DNA of 64,000 nucleotides, taken from Anaerotruncus colihominis (GTDB taxonomy: Bacteria; Bacillota; Clostridia; Oscillospirales; Ruminococcaceae). Shown here piece after piece: positions 25,632 through 33,836 of the stretch. The first letter of the stretch is position 1. Each line of letters begins with the position of its first letter. The notes beneath the pieces are model-generated. The model ran no database searches. It had not been told where the DNA came from and saw nothing but the letters and a program-made list of their open reading frames with translations. The stretch lies in NCBI RefSeq assembly GCF_010206195.1, contig NZ_VIQT01000018.1:45237-109236 (forward strand), read 5' to 3'. Made by a program: the position numbers and the translations under genes.

Positions 25632-25800
25632 ACAAAAAAGCCCGGCGTCACAGAAAATCCGTATCAGCGCTAAAATTTGTAACGGTACAGGCCGATTATT
25701 GAATGTGCGGGGGCGTTCATGAGGAAATCTGTCACTTAAATTCCTTTTATCTCCATTTTTCTCGCCAATTTACCATTATATGTAAAATTCATGACAAAAC

Positions 25801-25838
25801 GGTAACAAAATAAAAAGAAAAAGTTACAAACTGGTTAC
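25801..25838. promoter_or_regulatory. Three GTTAC/GTAAC boxes upstream of the surface-protein promoter
   Basis: GGTAAC (25801-25806), GTTAC (25823-25827) and GGTTAC (25833-25838) lie within 40 bases upstream of the -35, with another GGTAAC at 25877-25882 just after the -10. A similar box precedes the promoter at 62736-62764. Confidence 0.45.
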
Positions 25839-25846
25839 AAAAACAC

Positions 25847-25875
25847 TTGACATTTCCTTTTCGCTACGCTATAAT
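25847..25875 (+). promoter_or_regulatory. Perfect sigma-A promoter of the surface-protein gene
   Basis: TTGACA (25847-25852), a 17-base spacer and TATAAT (25870-25875). Consensus hexamers and optimal spacing fit very strong expression. The rest of the 327-base gap is AT-rich with no gene. Confidence 0.9.
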
Positions 25876-25958
25876 TGGTAACAGTTAAGGGATTGGTTGG
25901 AGGACCACCCGCAACAAACCAATTTTAGAAACTGATTTTTGCAAGGAGGATATTTGCA

Positions 25959-27212
25959 ATGAACATGAAAAAGGTTCTTTGCGCGATGCTCGCCGGCGCT
26001 ACCGTCCTGAGCATGAGCGCAGTCTCCGTGTTCGCTGCCACTGTTGGGATGCGGAATGCATATGACGGCGACGGCGAGGTGAGCGATAAGGTGCCTAACG
26101 GCCTTGGCGCTTGGAACGGCCTGCTTTCCTCGACTCTGTCGATCGATCCGATCCGCCCCGGCTCCACGGTTTATATCCCGCTGTATGGGAACATGAATGA
26201 TGCGCTTAGAGCCAGCGGCGGTTTCCTCGCTTATTGCGAAGACATCACCGATACGGATTACTTCAAGTACAGTCTCAAGAAGGACACCAACGGCAAGCTC
26301 ATCAAGAACATCACCGTTGTCGACGACAAGAAGCTCGGCGATTATGACCGCGCCGCTTATCTGAAGATCGAGGTGGCCGACACGACCGCTACCAGCGAGA
26401 ACAAGACCACTGGTACAATCGAGTTCAAGGCCAAGAACGATCTGAGCTACTATGCTAATAAGAACAATAAGCCGCGCAGCTCTGGCGCAAATTCTGGCAC
26501 TATTCCCTTCAATTGGACCAAGAACGACACTCTGTCCATCAAGTACACCATGTGGGTTTCCAACGAGACCGTCGGCAACGATGACAACCCGGATACGGGC
26601 GACGGCATCGTGATGAAGCCGGATTCGAACGACACGAACGTCCTCATTTGGGGCGATGATCGTGCGGCGCTCGAGTTCGAGTCTGACGACGACGCTTCGA
26701 AGTTCTATGCGAAGCTCTCCACGAAGTCCATGGGCGACATCTACACCGAGTACGGCGATCCTGCCGATGCGGATCTGTGGTTCTATGACTTTGTCGGCAG
26801 CTCCACAATCCCGTCCACTTCCCGCGCTTGGCTGACCCTGGGTGTTCCGTGGGATGACAACGATGATTACACCCCGGATCCGGACGCTTGCTATATCTAC
26901 GAGCTCAATGCTGACGGCTATCTGGTCGACGTGACCCATAAGTTCAGCTTCAGCGAGGATGCTCGCGAGATCCCTGGCTGGTCCATCCAGACCCGCACGC
27001 TCGGCACCTATATCATCTCCGACACCGAGCTTGATGTTGACAACTCCTATGTTGATCCCGGCGAGACTGGTAACAGCAATGCCCCGACCACCTCTACTCC
27101 GGACAAAAACATCCCGAACACCGGTTCCAGTGACATGGTGAACGTGGCCGTTATGGCTGGCGTCCTCTCTCTGGCCGTTGCCGGCGCTGTTGCGTTCCGC
27201 AAAGCGAAATAA
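25959..27212 (+). CDS. Secreted surface protein with NIPNTG-type C-terminal anchor
   Basis: 417 residues: signal peptide (MNMKKVLCAMLAGATVLSMS ... VFAA), a long acidic extracellular part without recognised domains, then NIPNTGSSD, a hydrophobic stretch (VAVMAGVLSLAVAGAVAF) and RKAK. This is a sortase-signal layout, with P-x-T-G kept. The gene has strong codon bias (AAG, GAC, ATC and CTG favoured) unlike most neighbours, a perfect promoter and a strong terminator, so it is probably very abundant. The C-terminal design is shared with the proteins at 61415 and 63026, but the body is different. Confidence 0.8.
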   Translation: MNMKKVLCAMLAGATVLSMSAVSVFAATVGMRNAYDGDGEVSDKVPNGLGAWNGLLSSTLSIDPIRPGSTVYIPLYGNMNDALRASGGFLAYCEDITDTDYFKYSLKKDTNGKLIKNITVVDDKKLGDYDRAAYLKIEVADTTATSENKTTGTIEFKAKNDLSYYANKNNKPRSSGANSGTIPFNWTKNDTLSIKYTMWVSNETVGNDDNPDTGDGIVMKPDSNDTNVLIWGDDRAALEFESDDDASKFYAKLSTKSMGDIYTEYGDPADADLWFYDFVGSSTIPSTSRAWLTLGVPWDDNDDYTPDPDACYIYELNADGYLVDVTHKFSFSEDAREIPGWSIQTRTLGTYIISDTELDVDNSYVDPGETGNSNAPTTSTPDKNIPNTGSSDMVNVAVMAGVLSLAVAGAVAFRKAK

Positions 27213-27239
27213 TCTATCCTAGTTTAGATTCTTTCTGAA

Positions 27240-27284
27240 TAAAATCCCCGTCGGTTGCCTCCACAACCGGCGGGGATTTTATAA
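27240..27284 (+). terminator. Terminator of the surface-protein gene
   Basis: A 17 bp stem (AAAATCCCCG...CGGGGATTTT) with a 5-6 base loop and a short T/A tail, 29 bases after the stop. Confidence 0.85.
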
Positions 27285-27287
27285 ATG

Positions 27288-27340
27288 ATCCGCAAAGCAT
27301 AAAAGCCGCCCAAGCCAGGCGGCTTTTATGCTTTGCGGAT
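27288..27340. repeat. Perfect 23 bp inverted repeat
   Basis: Arms 27288-27310 and 27318-27340 are exact complements around CAAGCCA. The inner part (AAAAGCCGCC/GGCGGCTTTT) looks like a bidirectional terminator; the outer 13 bp extend the symmetry. Confidence 0.8.
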
Positions 27341-27416
27341 GCTGCCCGTGCTGTGAGGCAAAACGAAAATGGCGGGGGGCGCCAAATCAATTTAATGTAA
27401 ACATATCGCCTCTGTA

Positions 27417-27458
27417 AAACAGCCCCGCGACAATCCCAGGCTTGCCGCGGGGCTGTTT
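27417..27458 (-). terminator. Terminator of the small lipoprotein gene
   Basis: AAACAGCCCCGCG (27417-27429) pairs perfectly with CGCGGGGCTGTTT (27446-27458), starting 10 bases after the stop of the leftward gene. Confidence 0.75.
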
Positions 27459-27467
27459 AAATGGCAT

Positions 27468-27929
27468 TCAGCGCGCCAGCGCAGGACCAAGCGTATCCTC
27501 CAAAAGGGCGCAAACGCTCTCATCCGTTCCATCATAAGACGCAATCAAATTTCCATTGCAGTAAAATGTACTAAGCTCCGATCCATGCATATCCGATACA
27601 AACCGGCTGGCTGCTTGCGCCGCTTCGGCAGCATCTGCATATTCATACAGGGTAAGCTCTCCATTTTCGCCCAAATTAGCCTCATATCGGGTGCCGCCAC
27701 CGCGCCAATGGAACACGGCCTGTCCAAGCTCACCCGAAGCAAGCAAACGCGAGGCAAGCTGTTCGGCGGTTTCACCTGTATCCGGGCTGTTGTCGGATGA
27801 CCCGGACAACAGCGCCAATTCAATATAAGATGACGTCGCCGACATGTCCACATCAGATACGTCTGAAGCACATCCCACAAGAAGCAGCAGCGCCGCAAGT
27901 GACGCCGCAAAAATTATTTTACAATTCAC
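27468..27929 (-). CDS. Small predicted lipoprotein, unknown function
   Basis: 153 residues with a clear lipoprotein signal (MNCKIIFAASLAALLLLVGC, lipobox Cys20). The mature part is acidic and Ser/Ala-rich at first, then a compact domain with ELTLYEYADAAEAAQAASRF and STFYCNGNLIASYDG. I do not recognise a family with confidence. It stands alone between a terminator and the acetyltransferase gene. Confidence 0.65.
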   Translation of the reverse strand: MNCKIIFAASLAALLLLVGCASDVSDVDMSATSSYIELALLSGSSDNSPDTGETAEQLASRLLASGELGQAVFHWRGGGTRYEANLGENGELTLYEYADAAEAAQAASRFVSDMHGSELSTFYCNGNLIASYDGTDESVCALLEDTLGPALAR

Positions 27930-28113
27930 CGGCCGATTCCCTCCCCTTTGACCGGCTGGTTAGGGCTTGTTTGAAAGCAGATGAATCACCATATTTTTCA
28001 AACAAGGCTTAGTCCAGCTGCTTAAACAGTGCGGTTTCTGTAAACAATTGCTGCATCCATATGGTAAAATTTTTCATCAAGCAAACACTTTACGAGTCCC
28101 GCATATGGCTGTA

Positions 28114-28647
28114 CTATGTTCGCCGTACAGAAAAACAGATATGCGGCATATCTATGCCATAATAGTGCTTCACGAACATTCCGCGCGGATTCATATCCAT
28201 GCGGCGCGCCACACGCTGCGAAGCAAAATTTGTGTCACGGATAATTGAAAAAACCTCGTCAAAGCCGAGCATATCAAACGCATAATTGCGGCATGCACAT
28301 GCAGCCTCTGTAGCATAGCCGCAATGCCAATGGGCGCGTTCCAACAGATATCCGATCTCTGGCACATAAGCGCCGCCGCAATCCTGCATTGTAACGCCAC
28401 ACTGGCCGATCATTCGGCCCGAATCACGCAAAAAAACACCCCACAGCCCAAATCCATATTTCGCATACCGGGCACGCTGCCGGTCAAGCCATGCCTGTAC
28501 TTCTCGGTCGTCGAATGCGTGCGCATAGGCGTACATCGTCTGTTCATCCTGTAAAACACGTTTCATCGCATGCAAATCCGTCTGCTCCAAGGTGCGCAAA
28601 AACAGGCGCGGCGTTGTAATAACCGCGCCTGAGACAGGTTGCGTCAT
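28114..28647 (-). CDS. GNAT family N-acetyltransferase, RimJ/RimL-like
   Basis: 177 residues with TPRLFLRTLEQTDLHAMKRVL, the acetyl-CoA region (EIGYLLERAHWHCGYATEA) and VFSIIRDTNFASQRVARRM, typical of the RimJ/RimL subgroup that acetylates protein N-termini or small amines. The ATG overlaps the sufB stop (ATGA), so it is the last gene of the DtxR-ZIP-SufCB leftward run. The substrate is unknown. Confidence 0.85.
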   Translation of the reverse strand: MTQPVSGAVITTPRLFLRTLEQTDLHAMKRVLQDEQTMYAYAHAFDDREVQAWLDRQRARYAKYGFGLWGVFLRDSGRMIGQCGVTMQDCGGAYVPEIGYLLERAHWHCGYATEAACACRNYAFDMLGFDEVFSIIRDTNFASQRVARRMDMNPRGMFVKHYYGIDMPHICFSVRRT

Positions 28648-29561
28648 TTCAAAAACCCTTCGATGATCTTGGCCTCCGCTTCCTCCTCGGTCAACCCGAG
28701 CGTCATCAGCTTAACAAGCTGTTCCCCGGCAATCTTGCCAATAGCCGCCTCATGGATGAGAGATGCGTCTATATTTGCGGCCGTCAACTCCGGAATGGCG
28801 CTTACAACACCCTGATCCATGATGATCGCATCACATTCCGAATGGCCCGTGCAGCGTGTATTTCCATTGATACGCGATCGAAACACCTGGCGCGACAGTC
28901 CGCGCGCAACAGAACGCGACACAAGATCAACGCCCGCGTCCTCTCCGTCGAGATCGACTGTAAAATCAGATTCAGCCGTCTGTACGCCGTGCGTCATGAG
29001 CTTTTCCCGGATTACAAGCCGTGCGCGCGGCCCCAGTGACGCCGTTGTCAAACGCTTTGTTGAATCGACGCCCTTGATCTGCGTTGTATCCATTTTCATG
29101 TAACCGTCTTCTGCAATTTGTACCTGTGTCTGTGGATTGATAATCCGCTTGCCGGTTCCTTCCCCCGTTCCAACATGCTTTTCCAGATAAAGCACACGCG
29201 CGCCTTTACCGATGAAAAAACGATGAATGCCATTGTGCTGTGCTTCCTCCTCCCCATCGCTATGCACGCCGCATCCGGCTACAATCGTTATATCGGACCC
29301 ATCTCCAATATAAAAATCGTTGTACACAAGGTCATGCACGCCGGCATGTGTGACACAGGCAGGAATATAGACAGATTCCCCTGTTGTCCCGGGCAAAACC
29401 CGGATATCAATGCCCGGTTCGCTTGTTTTTGGTGTGATACGGATATGATCAGTCGATTGACGGCCGGCGCACTGCCCATCCTCCCGAATATTATAAGCGC
29501 CAGCCGGTTTGCCGGAAAGCTCCGACACAATTTCCATAAGCATCTGTGTGATCTTATTCAT
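28644..29561 (-). CDS. sufB: Short SufB/SufD-like Fe-S assembly scaffold
   Basis: 305 residues, clearly shorter than usual SufB (~465) or SufD (~420), but with the core beta-helix pattern (VYNDFYIGDGSDITIVAGCG, HRFFIGKGARVLYLEKHVG) and the C-terminal signature CTGHSECDAI and AANIDASLIHEAAIGKI. Such short SufB partners with only SufC form a minimal SUF system known in archaea and some clostridia. The start at 29561 has AGGAGG nearby and overlaps the sufC end by eight bases. It would build or transfer iron-sulfur clusters. Confidence 0.85.
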   Translation of the reverse strand: MNKITQMLMEIVSELSGKPAGAYNIREDGQCAGRQSTDHIRITPKTSEPGIDIRVLPGTTGESVYIPACVTHAGVHDLVYNDFYIGDGSDITIVAGCGVHSDGEEEAQHNGIHRFFIGKGARVLYLEKHVGTGEGTGKRIINPQTQVQIAEDGYMKMDTTQIKGVDSTKRLTTASLGPRARLVIREKLMTHGVQTAESDFTVDLDGEDAGVDLVSRSVARGLSRQVFRSRINGNTRCTGHSECDAIIMDQGVVSAIPELTAANIDASLIHEAAIGKIAGEQLVKLMTLGLTEEEAEAKIIEGFLK

Positions 29562-30282
29562 AACAGCCGGCCTCCTTTGTACAAAACGCACAACGTTCGC
29601 CGCCACAGACCAGGCTGGGCAAAATTTCGTCGCGCGGGCCTTGGCGGACGACCCTGCCATCGGCAAGCACAATGATGTCGTCCGCAATCTCAAGAATTCG
29701 CTCCTGATGCGAGATGACGACAATCGACCCCTTTGTCTGCGCGCGCAGCTTCTGAAAAACGTCGATCAAATTTTGAAAGCTCCACAGATCGATACCCGCT
29801 TCCGGTTCGTCGAAAATGGAAAGGCGCGCACCGCGCATCATAACCATCGCAATTTCAATGCGCTTGATTTCACCGCCGGACAAGCTCGCGTTCACCTCAC
29901 GGTCAACATAGTCCCTCGCGCAAAGCCCCACATCGCTGAGCGCTGTACAGAGCCGCTGTTCACTCAAGCTTCCCCCCGCGGCAAGTTCCACAAGATCACG
30001 CACTGTTAACCCTTTAAAGCGCACAGGCTGTTGAAATGCAAATCCGATGCCGAGCCGCGCGCGGTCGGTAATCGATTTTTGTGTGATATCCTGTCCGTCA
30101 AGCAGCAGCGCGCCGGATGTGGGCACGGTAATCCCCGCGGCCACACGCGCAAGCGTCGACTTACCGCCGCCGTTCGGTCCTGTGATCGCAACAAAACGGC
30201 TGTTGCCAATTGTGAGATTGACGTTGTGCAGAATTTCATGATTGCCGTCGATATCAACGCTGATCTGCCGAAGTTCCAACAT
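29554..30282 (-). CDS. sufC: SufC-like ATPase with Cys-rich C-terminal tail
   Basis: 242 residues: Walker A GPNGGGKST, signature LSGGEIKRIEIAM and Walker B LSIFDEPEAGID, the pattern that separates SufC from transporter ATPases. It energises SufB. An unusual tail ends the protein with Cys226, Cys231, Cys234 and Cys240 (CGGERCAFC and C), which could hold a metal or cluster. I start at the ATG at 30282; a TTG at 30306 is an alternative. Confidence 0.85.
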   Translation of the reverse strand: MLELRQISVDIDGNHEILHNVNLTIGNSRFVAITGPNGGGKSTLARVAAGITVPTSGALLLDGQDITQKSITDRARLGIGFAFQQPVRFKGLTVRDLVELAAGGSLSEQRLCTALSDVGLCARDYVDREVNASLSGGEIKRIEIAMVMMRGARLSIFDEPEAGIDLWSFQNLIDVFQKLRAQTKGSIVVISHQERILEIADDIIVLADGRVVRQGPRDEILPSLVCGGERCAFCTKEAGCYE

Positions 30283-30327
30283 GATCAAGCACCAGCCTCT
30301 TTCCAATAAGTTAAAATCAAAATACGT

Positions 30328-31125
30328 TCAGCCCAGCGCAACATCCAAAACCATCATTACCACAAATCCAATCAGGACGCCAGCTGTACCAACATGCGAA
30401 TGCTCGCCAAGATGCGCCTCGGGGATCAATTCCTCGACGACAACATAGATCATCGCCCCCGCTGCAAACGCAAGCAGCCATGGCATCAACGGCGCAATGG
30501 AGCCGGCCAGAAAGACGGTCAGGACGCCGCCAATTGGCTCAACAACCCCCGAAAGCGCGCCATAGATAAAGCTGCGCGTGCGCGAAAGCCCTTCCTGACG
30601 CAGCGGTAAAGAAATGGCTGCGCCTTCCGGGAAGTTTTGCAGGCCGATTCCAATGGCCAGCGCGAGCGCGCCCGCAAGCGTAGCCGCTTCGCCGTCCTGA
30701 GCCGCAAGCGCGAAGGAAAGGCCGACAGCCATCCCTTCGGGCAAATTGTGCAGCGTAACGGCGAACACAAGCATCGTCGTACGCCGCAAACGGGCCGGCA
30801 GCCCCTCCGGCTGGTCGCTGCCAGGATGCAGATGAGGCAGCAGCCGGTCAAGCGACTGCAAAAAAACCGCGCCGATCAGAAAACCTCCGGCAGCCGGCAG
30901 CCAGCCGGGTGTCCCCTGCTCCCCGGCCATCTCGATCGCCGGCATGAGCAGCGACCAGACAGACGCCGCGATCATTACCCCAGCGGCAAATCCAAGAAAC
31001 GCTTGTTGAAACGCAGCCTTGATTTCACCACGAAAAAAGAACACCATTGCTGCGCCGAGAGCTGTCATCAGGCAAGTAAAGCCTGTCCCGGCCAATGCCG
31101 AAAGAGCTGGATGCATTACACTCAT
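30328..31125 (-). CDS. ZIP family metal transporter
   Basis: 265 residues, about eight membrane helices. ZIP signature motifs are present in order: VTLHNLPEGMAVGLS in helix 4 and GLQNFPEGAAISLP in helix 5, with a His-containing loop (PHLHPGSD). Members import Zn2+, Mn2+ or Fe2+ and the GufA-like subgroup is common in bacteria. The DtxR-type gene just upstream suggests iron or manganese control, and the SufCB genes downstream favour iron, but the metal is inferred. Confidence 0.85.
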   Translation of the reverse strand: MSVMHPALSALAGTGFTCLMTALGAAMVFFFRGEIKAAFQQAFLGFAAGVMIAASVWSLLMPAIEMAGEQGTPGWLPAAGGFLIGAVFLQSLDRLLPHLHPGSDQPEGLPARLRRTTMLVFAVTLHNLPEGMAVGLSFALAAQDGEAATLAGALALAIGIGLQNFPEGAAISLPLRQEGLSRTRSFIYGALSGVVEPIGGVLTVFLAGSIAPLMPWLLAFAAGAMIYVVVEELIPEAHLGEHSHVGTAGVLIGFVVMMVLDVALG

Positions 31126-31291
31126 TCCATTCACCTGTTCCGCCGCTTCGCACCAGCACAAAACGACCGCAGAGCGACAATTATCTTACCATGCGAAGCG
31201 TAAGGTTGATAAGACGTTTTTCAATCTTGAGTCCGCCTCTCACGTCCAACTTACATGCGGCAGCGCCCTCATGCCGGTAAGGCTGCGCCAT

Positions 31292-31681
31292 TTATGCTTT
31301 GGACTTCGCTTCGTGAATATGTTCGTTAATATGTTCCTTTAGCTTCTTAAATGTCTCCTCACTGATGTCATGCTCGACCTTGCAGGCATCCCGCGCCGCC
31401 GTATCGGGCGAGACGCCAATGCGTACAAGCCAATCCGTCATCAGCCGATGGCGTTCATAGATGCGCTCAGCAATCGCAAGGCCGGATTCCGCCAACTCGA
31501 TAAAGCCGTCCGGGTCGACAGTGATATAGCCGTCGCCGCGCAAAAGGCTCATTGCGCGGCTGACACTTGGCTTGGAAAACTGCATGTGCTGTGCGATATC
31601 GATAGAACGCACAGCGCCGCGTTCATTTTTAAGAATCAAAATAGCCTCAAGATAATTTTCAGCGGATTCATGAATATTCAT
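31292..31681 (-). CDS. DtxR/MntR family metal-dependent repressor
   Basis: 129 residues: winged helix-turn-helix (NYLEAILILKNERGAVRSID and FSKPSVSRAMSLLRGDGYI) and the metal-binding dimerisation domain (HRLMTDWLVRIGVSPDTAA, CKVEHDISEET). No C-terminal SH3-like domain, so it is MntR-like in length. AGAGGAAG precedes the ATG at 31681. It probably controls the ZIP gene and perhaps sufCB with Mn2+ or Fe2+ as co-repressor. Confidence 0.85.
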   Translation of the reverse strand: MNIHESAENYLEAILILKNERGAVRSIDIAQHMQFSKPSVSRAMSLLRGDGYITVDPDGFIELAESGLAIAERIYERHRLMTDWLVRIGVSPDTAARDACKVEHDISEETFKKLKEHINEHIHEAKSKA

Positions 31682-31924
31682 ACAACTTCCTCTGCATTCT
31701 GACGACGCCGCGCCTGTGGATATCGTTCCCCAAAAATCGGCTTCTATTGATTGACTTTGACGCCAGACAGGCGCGGGTTATGTTTATTTTGCAACATCAT
31801 GGCGCTAAGCGTATGGGATTATCTCCAGTTGGACCACATGGCCCATACCGCCCTGCGTTGTTCTATGATACAATGGCCATTGGGGCGATAGCGGACCGTG
31901 CCAGCGCATCGCCCAGGCCATAAA

Positions 31925-32090
31925 GGTAAAATAAGCGTCCTGCCTTTATTTTACCATAATTGTGGTGCTTTCTCAAGATGCAGGGCACAGGCGTATATAC
32001 TTTTCCACAAGGTATTATTGGCAGAAATAATTTTCCAGATAATTTACCATTTTCTTCAATTGGCTACTGGTTCTATCCAATATGGTAAAT
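31925..32090. promoter_or_regulatory. Repeated TTTACCAT boxes upstream of the XRE gene
   Basis: TTTACCAT occurs at 31950-31957 and 32043-32050 and inverted at 32082-32089; a 10 bp inverted repeat GGTAAAATAA/TTATTTTACC spans 31925-31955. These are good candidates for operators of the XRE protein encoded at 32131. The rest of the 450-base gap 31682-32130 holds no credible gene. Confidence 0.45.
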
Positions 32091-32130
32091 ATAAGCCGAT
32101 TCCTGTATGCTCAAGCAAGAGGTGATGTCT

Positions 32131-32517
32131 ATGAAGCTACACCGTATGCTGGGAAAGAACATTCGATTCTGGCGGGAAGCGCGAGGCTTCACACAGGAAG
32201 AGCTGGCCTTTCGAGCGCAAACCAGCTCATCTTATATCAGTAAGATGGAGTTGGGAAAAGAGAATCCGACGATCACAGTCCTAGAACGAATCGCAAAAGC
32301 CTTGATGGTGGAACCGTGTATGTTGTTGTTGAATACATGCCGCCTCGCCGAAAACGCAAAGAAAAAACAGACATGTGATCAGCAGCCAGCCTTGACGGAT
32401 TATCAGGAGGCGCTTGATCGTGCGCCTCCCGAAGTTCAGTACGCCGCATATACATTGTTGGAGGAGGTATGTAAAAAGGATTCGTATGGAACAGTCAAAC
32501 CGGGCAGCTGTCCTTAG
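32131..32517 (+). CDS. XRE family transcriptional regulator
   Basis: 128 residues: N-terminal Cro/C1 helix-turn-helix (IRFWREARGFTQEELAFRAQ, SSYISKMELGKENPTITVLE) and a 60-residue C-terminal part of unknown role. The ATG at 32131 is six bases after GAGGTG. The stop TAG uses the first base of the MITE that follows; without the element the stop would be TAA at the same codon, so the protein is unchanged. Confidence 0.85.
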   Translation: MKLHRMLGKNIRFWREARGFTQEELAFRAQTSSSYISKMELGKENPTITVLERIAKALMVEPCMLLLNTCRLAENAKKKQTCDQQPALTDYQEALDRAPPEVQYAAYTLLEEVCKKDSYGTVKPGSCP

Positions 32518-32677
32518 AACCTGTATTCACAGTCGGAGGATGCTGGGCGGGCGAGGAATCTTGTACCCGATCAAGGCAAATTTTTGCAGGCGGGCTGTCG
32601 CCCGGCAAGAAAATTTAACGTGGAGCGGGGGCAAAAGACCCGCCTGAGCAGCGTATGGCGACTGTGAATACAGGTTC
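32517..32677. mobile_element. MITE-like element, copy 2 (intact, 161 bp)
   Basis: Ends in perfect 19 bp inverted repeats (GAACCTGTATTCACAGTCG at the left, its complement at the right) and is flanked on both sides by TTA (32514-32516, 32678-32680), the expected target-site duplication. It carries no gene, so it would need a transposase supplied elsewhere. Confidence 0.85.
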
Positions 32678-32682
32678 TTAAC

Positions 32683-32717
32683 AAAAACCACTAAGGCCTT
32701 TGCCTTGGTGGTTTTTT
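32683..32717 (+). terminator. Terminator after the XRE gene
   Basis: AAAACCACTAAGGC pairs with GCCTTGGTGGTTTT with one G-T wobble, then T-rich. The MITE has been inserted between the gene and this terminator. Confidence 0.8.
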
Positions 32718-32855
32718 GCTGCCTAAAGCAGCATATACTCAACCTCACACATGCATCCCGCCCAAGGGATTCTTTATTTTCTGCGTTAGAAGCATATATG
32801 AAACAAGCACATAATATAGGCTGTAAAATTTATATTTCTAAATATATAATACTAA

Positions 32856-32883
32856 TTTACAAGAAAAGAAATTGTGATATAAT
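32856..32883 (+). promoter_or_regulatory. Probable promoter for the recombinase gene
   Basis: TTTACA (32856-32861), a 16-base spacer and TATAAT (32878-32883) in strongly AT-rich DNA, about 160 bases before the gene. The rest of the gap 32718-33040 shows no gene or clear recombination site. Confidence 0.6.
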
Positions 32884-33040
32884 AAATTTTATGTTCAGTA
32901 TAGTAATGCTAGTTGGATAGATATAACAAATTTATAAAACACAGACAAAAAGCGGGGAACACGGCAGTGATGACCGGATGGAAGGCAGCAAAGTTCGAGC
33001 TTCGGCTTTAGACAATAAAAGAAAGGATTGACAGAAACAT

Positions 33041-33673
33041 ATGAGCCAGACCATCTATGGGTATGCGAGGGTATCGACCAGAAGTCAATATGAGGACCGC
33101 CAAATGCTGTCCCTCAACAGCCAATTTGAAATTCTTCCAAAGAATATCTTTGTAGATAAACAAAGCGGCAGCCATTTTGAACGCCCGGCCTATATGCGTC
33201 TGCTGAAAAAATTGCAAAAGGGTGATTTGCTTGTCATATGCAGCCTGGACCGTCTGGGACGCAATTATCAGGAAATCCAAGAACAATGGCGTCACCTGAC
33301 GCATAAACTGATGATTGACATCGTGGTTCTCGATATGCCCCTGCTTGATACCCGCGGCCGGCGCGACCTGCTTGGCACACTGATCTCAGACCTGGTATTG
33401 CAGCTACTTTCCTTTATGGCGCAAAATGAACGTGAAAACATTCATCAACGTCAATCCGAGGGGATACGGGCCGCGCGGCTGCGCGGCGTCAAATTCGGCA
33501 GGCCGACGAAATTTCTGGCGGGCGACCGCGCCCGTGCACAAATCATTCAGGAGTGGCTCGCGCACCGGATCACCGCAGCGCAGGCCGGCGCCGCGCTCGG
33601 CGTTAGCACACGCACGCTTTACCGATGGCTTGACAAGGGCATTCTGATACCGTCAAACAAGCAGTTGAAATAA
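33041..33673 (+). CDS. Serine recombinase, resolvase/invertase family
   Basis: 210 residues: N-terminal catalytic domain with YGYARVSTRSQ (nucleophile Ser12), VICSLDRLGRNYQEI and the long helix-E region, then a C-terminal helix-turn-helix (ITAAQAGAALGVSTRTLYRW). Members invert or resolve short DNA segments. The usual GxxFD stretch is replaced by QSGSHFERPAYMRLL. I see no convincing pair of inverted sites nearby. It could belong to an invertible switch or be a mobile-element remnant. Confidence 0.85.
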   Translation: MSQTIYGYARVSTRSQYEDRQMLSLNSQFEILPKNIFVDKQSGSHFERPAYMRLLKKLQKGDLLVICSLDRLGRNYQEIQEQWRHLTHKLMIDIVVLDMPLLDTRGRRDLLGTLISDLVLQLLSFMAQNERENIHQRQSEGIRAARLRGVKFGRPTKFLAGDRARAQIIQEWLAHRITAAQAGAALGVSTRTLYRWLDKGILIPSNKQLK

Positions 33674-33836
33674 AGTTGTGGTATTTTTCACAGATCTGCA
33701 CGAAATTATTTATGAATATTTTACGTTTGATTTTTTACAAAATTCAAAACATTTAGTTGCAAAATATCATATTTTCAAGTATCATTATATTGAACTATAT
33801 AGTTTTATCGCCAATTGAAAAGAGGGATTTATAATT

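Noticed and set aside
25869..26939. Minus-strand frame of 356 codons in the surface-protein gene
   Set aside because: Arises from strong codon bias of the plus-strand gene; it would begin in the middle of that gene and end in its promoter.
33041..33673. Recombinase as part of an invertible promoter switch
   Set aside because: I looked for inverted site pairs on both sides of the gene and in the chemoreceptor promoter and found none convincing.
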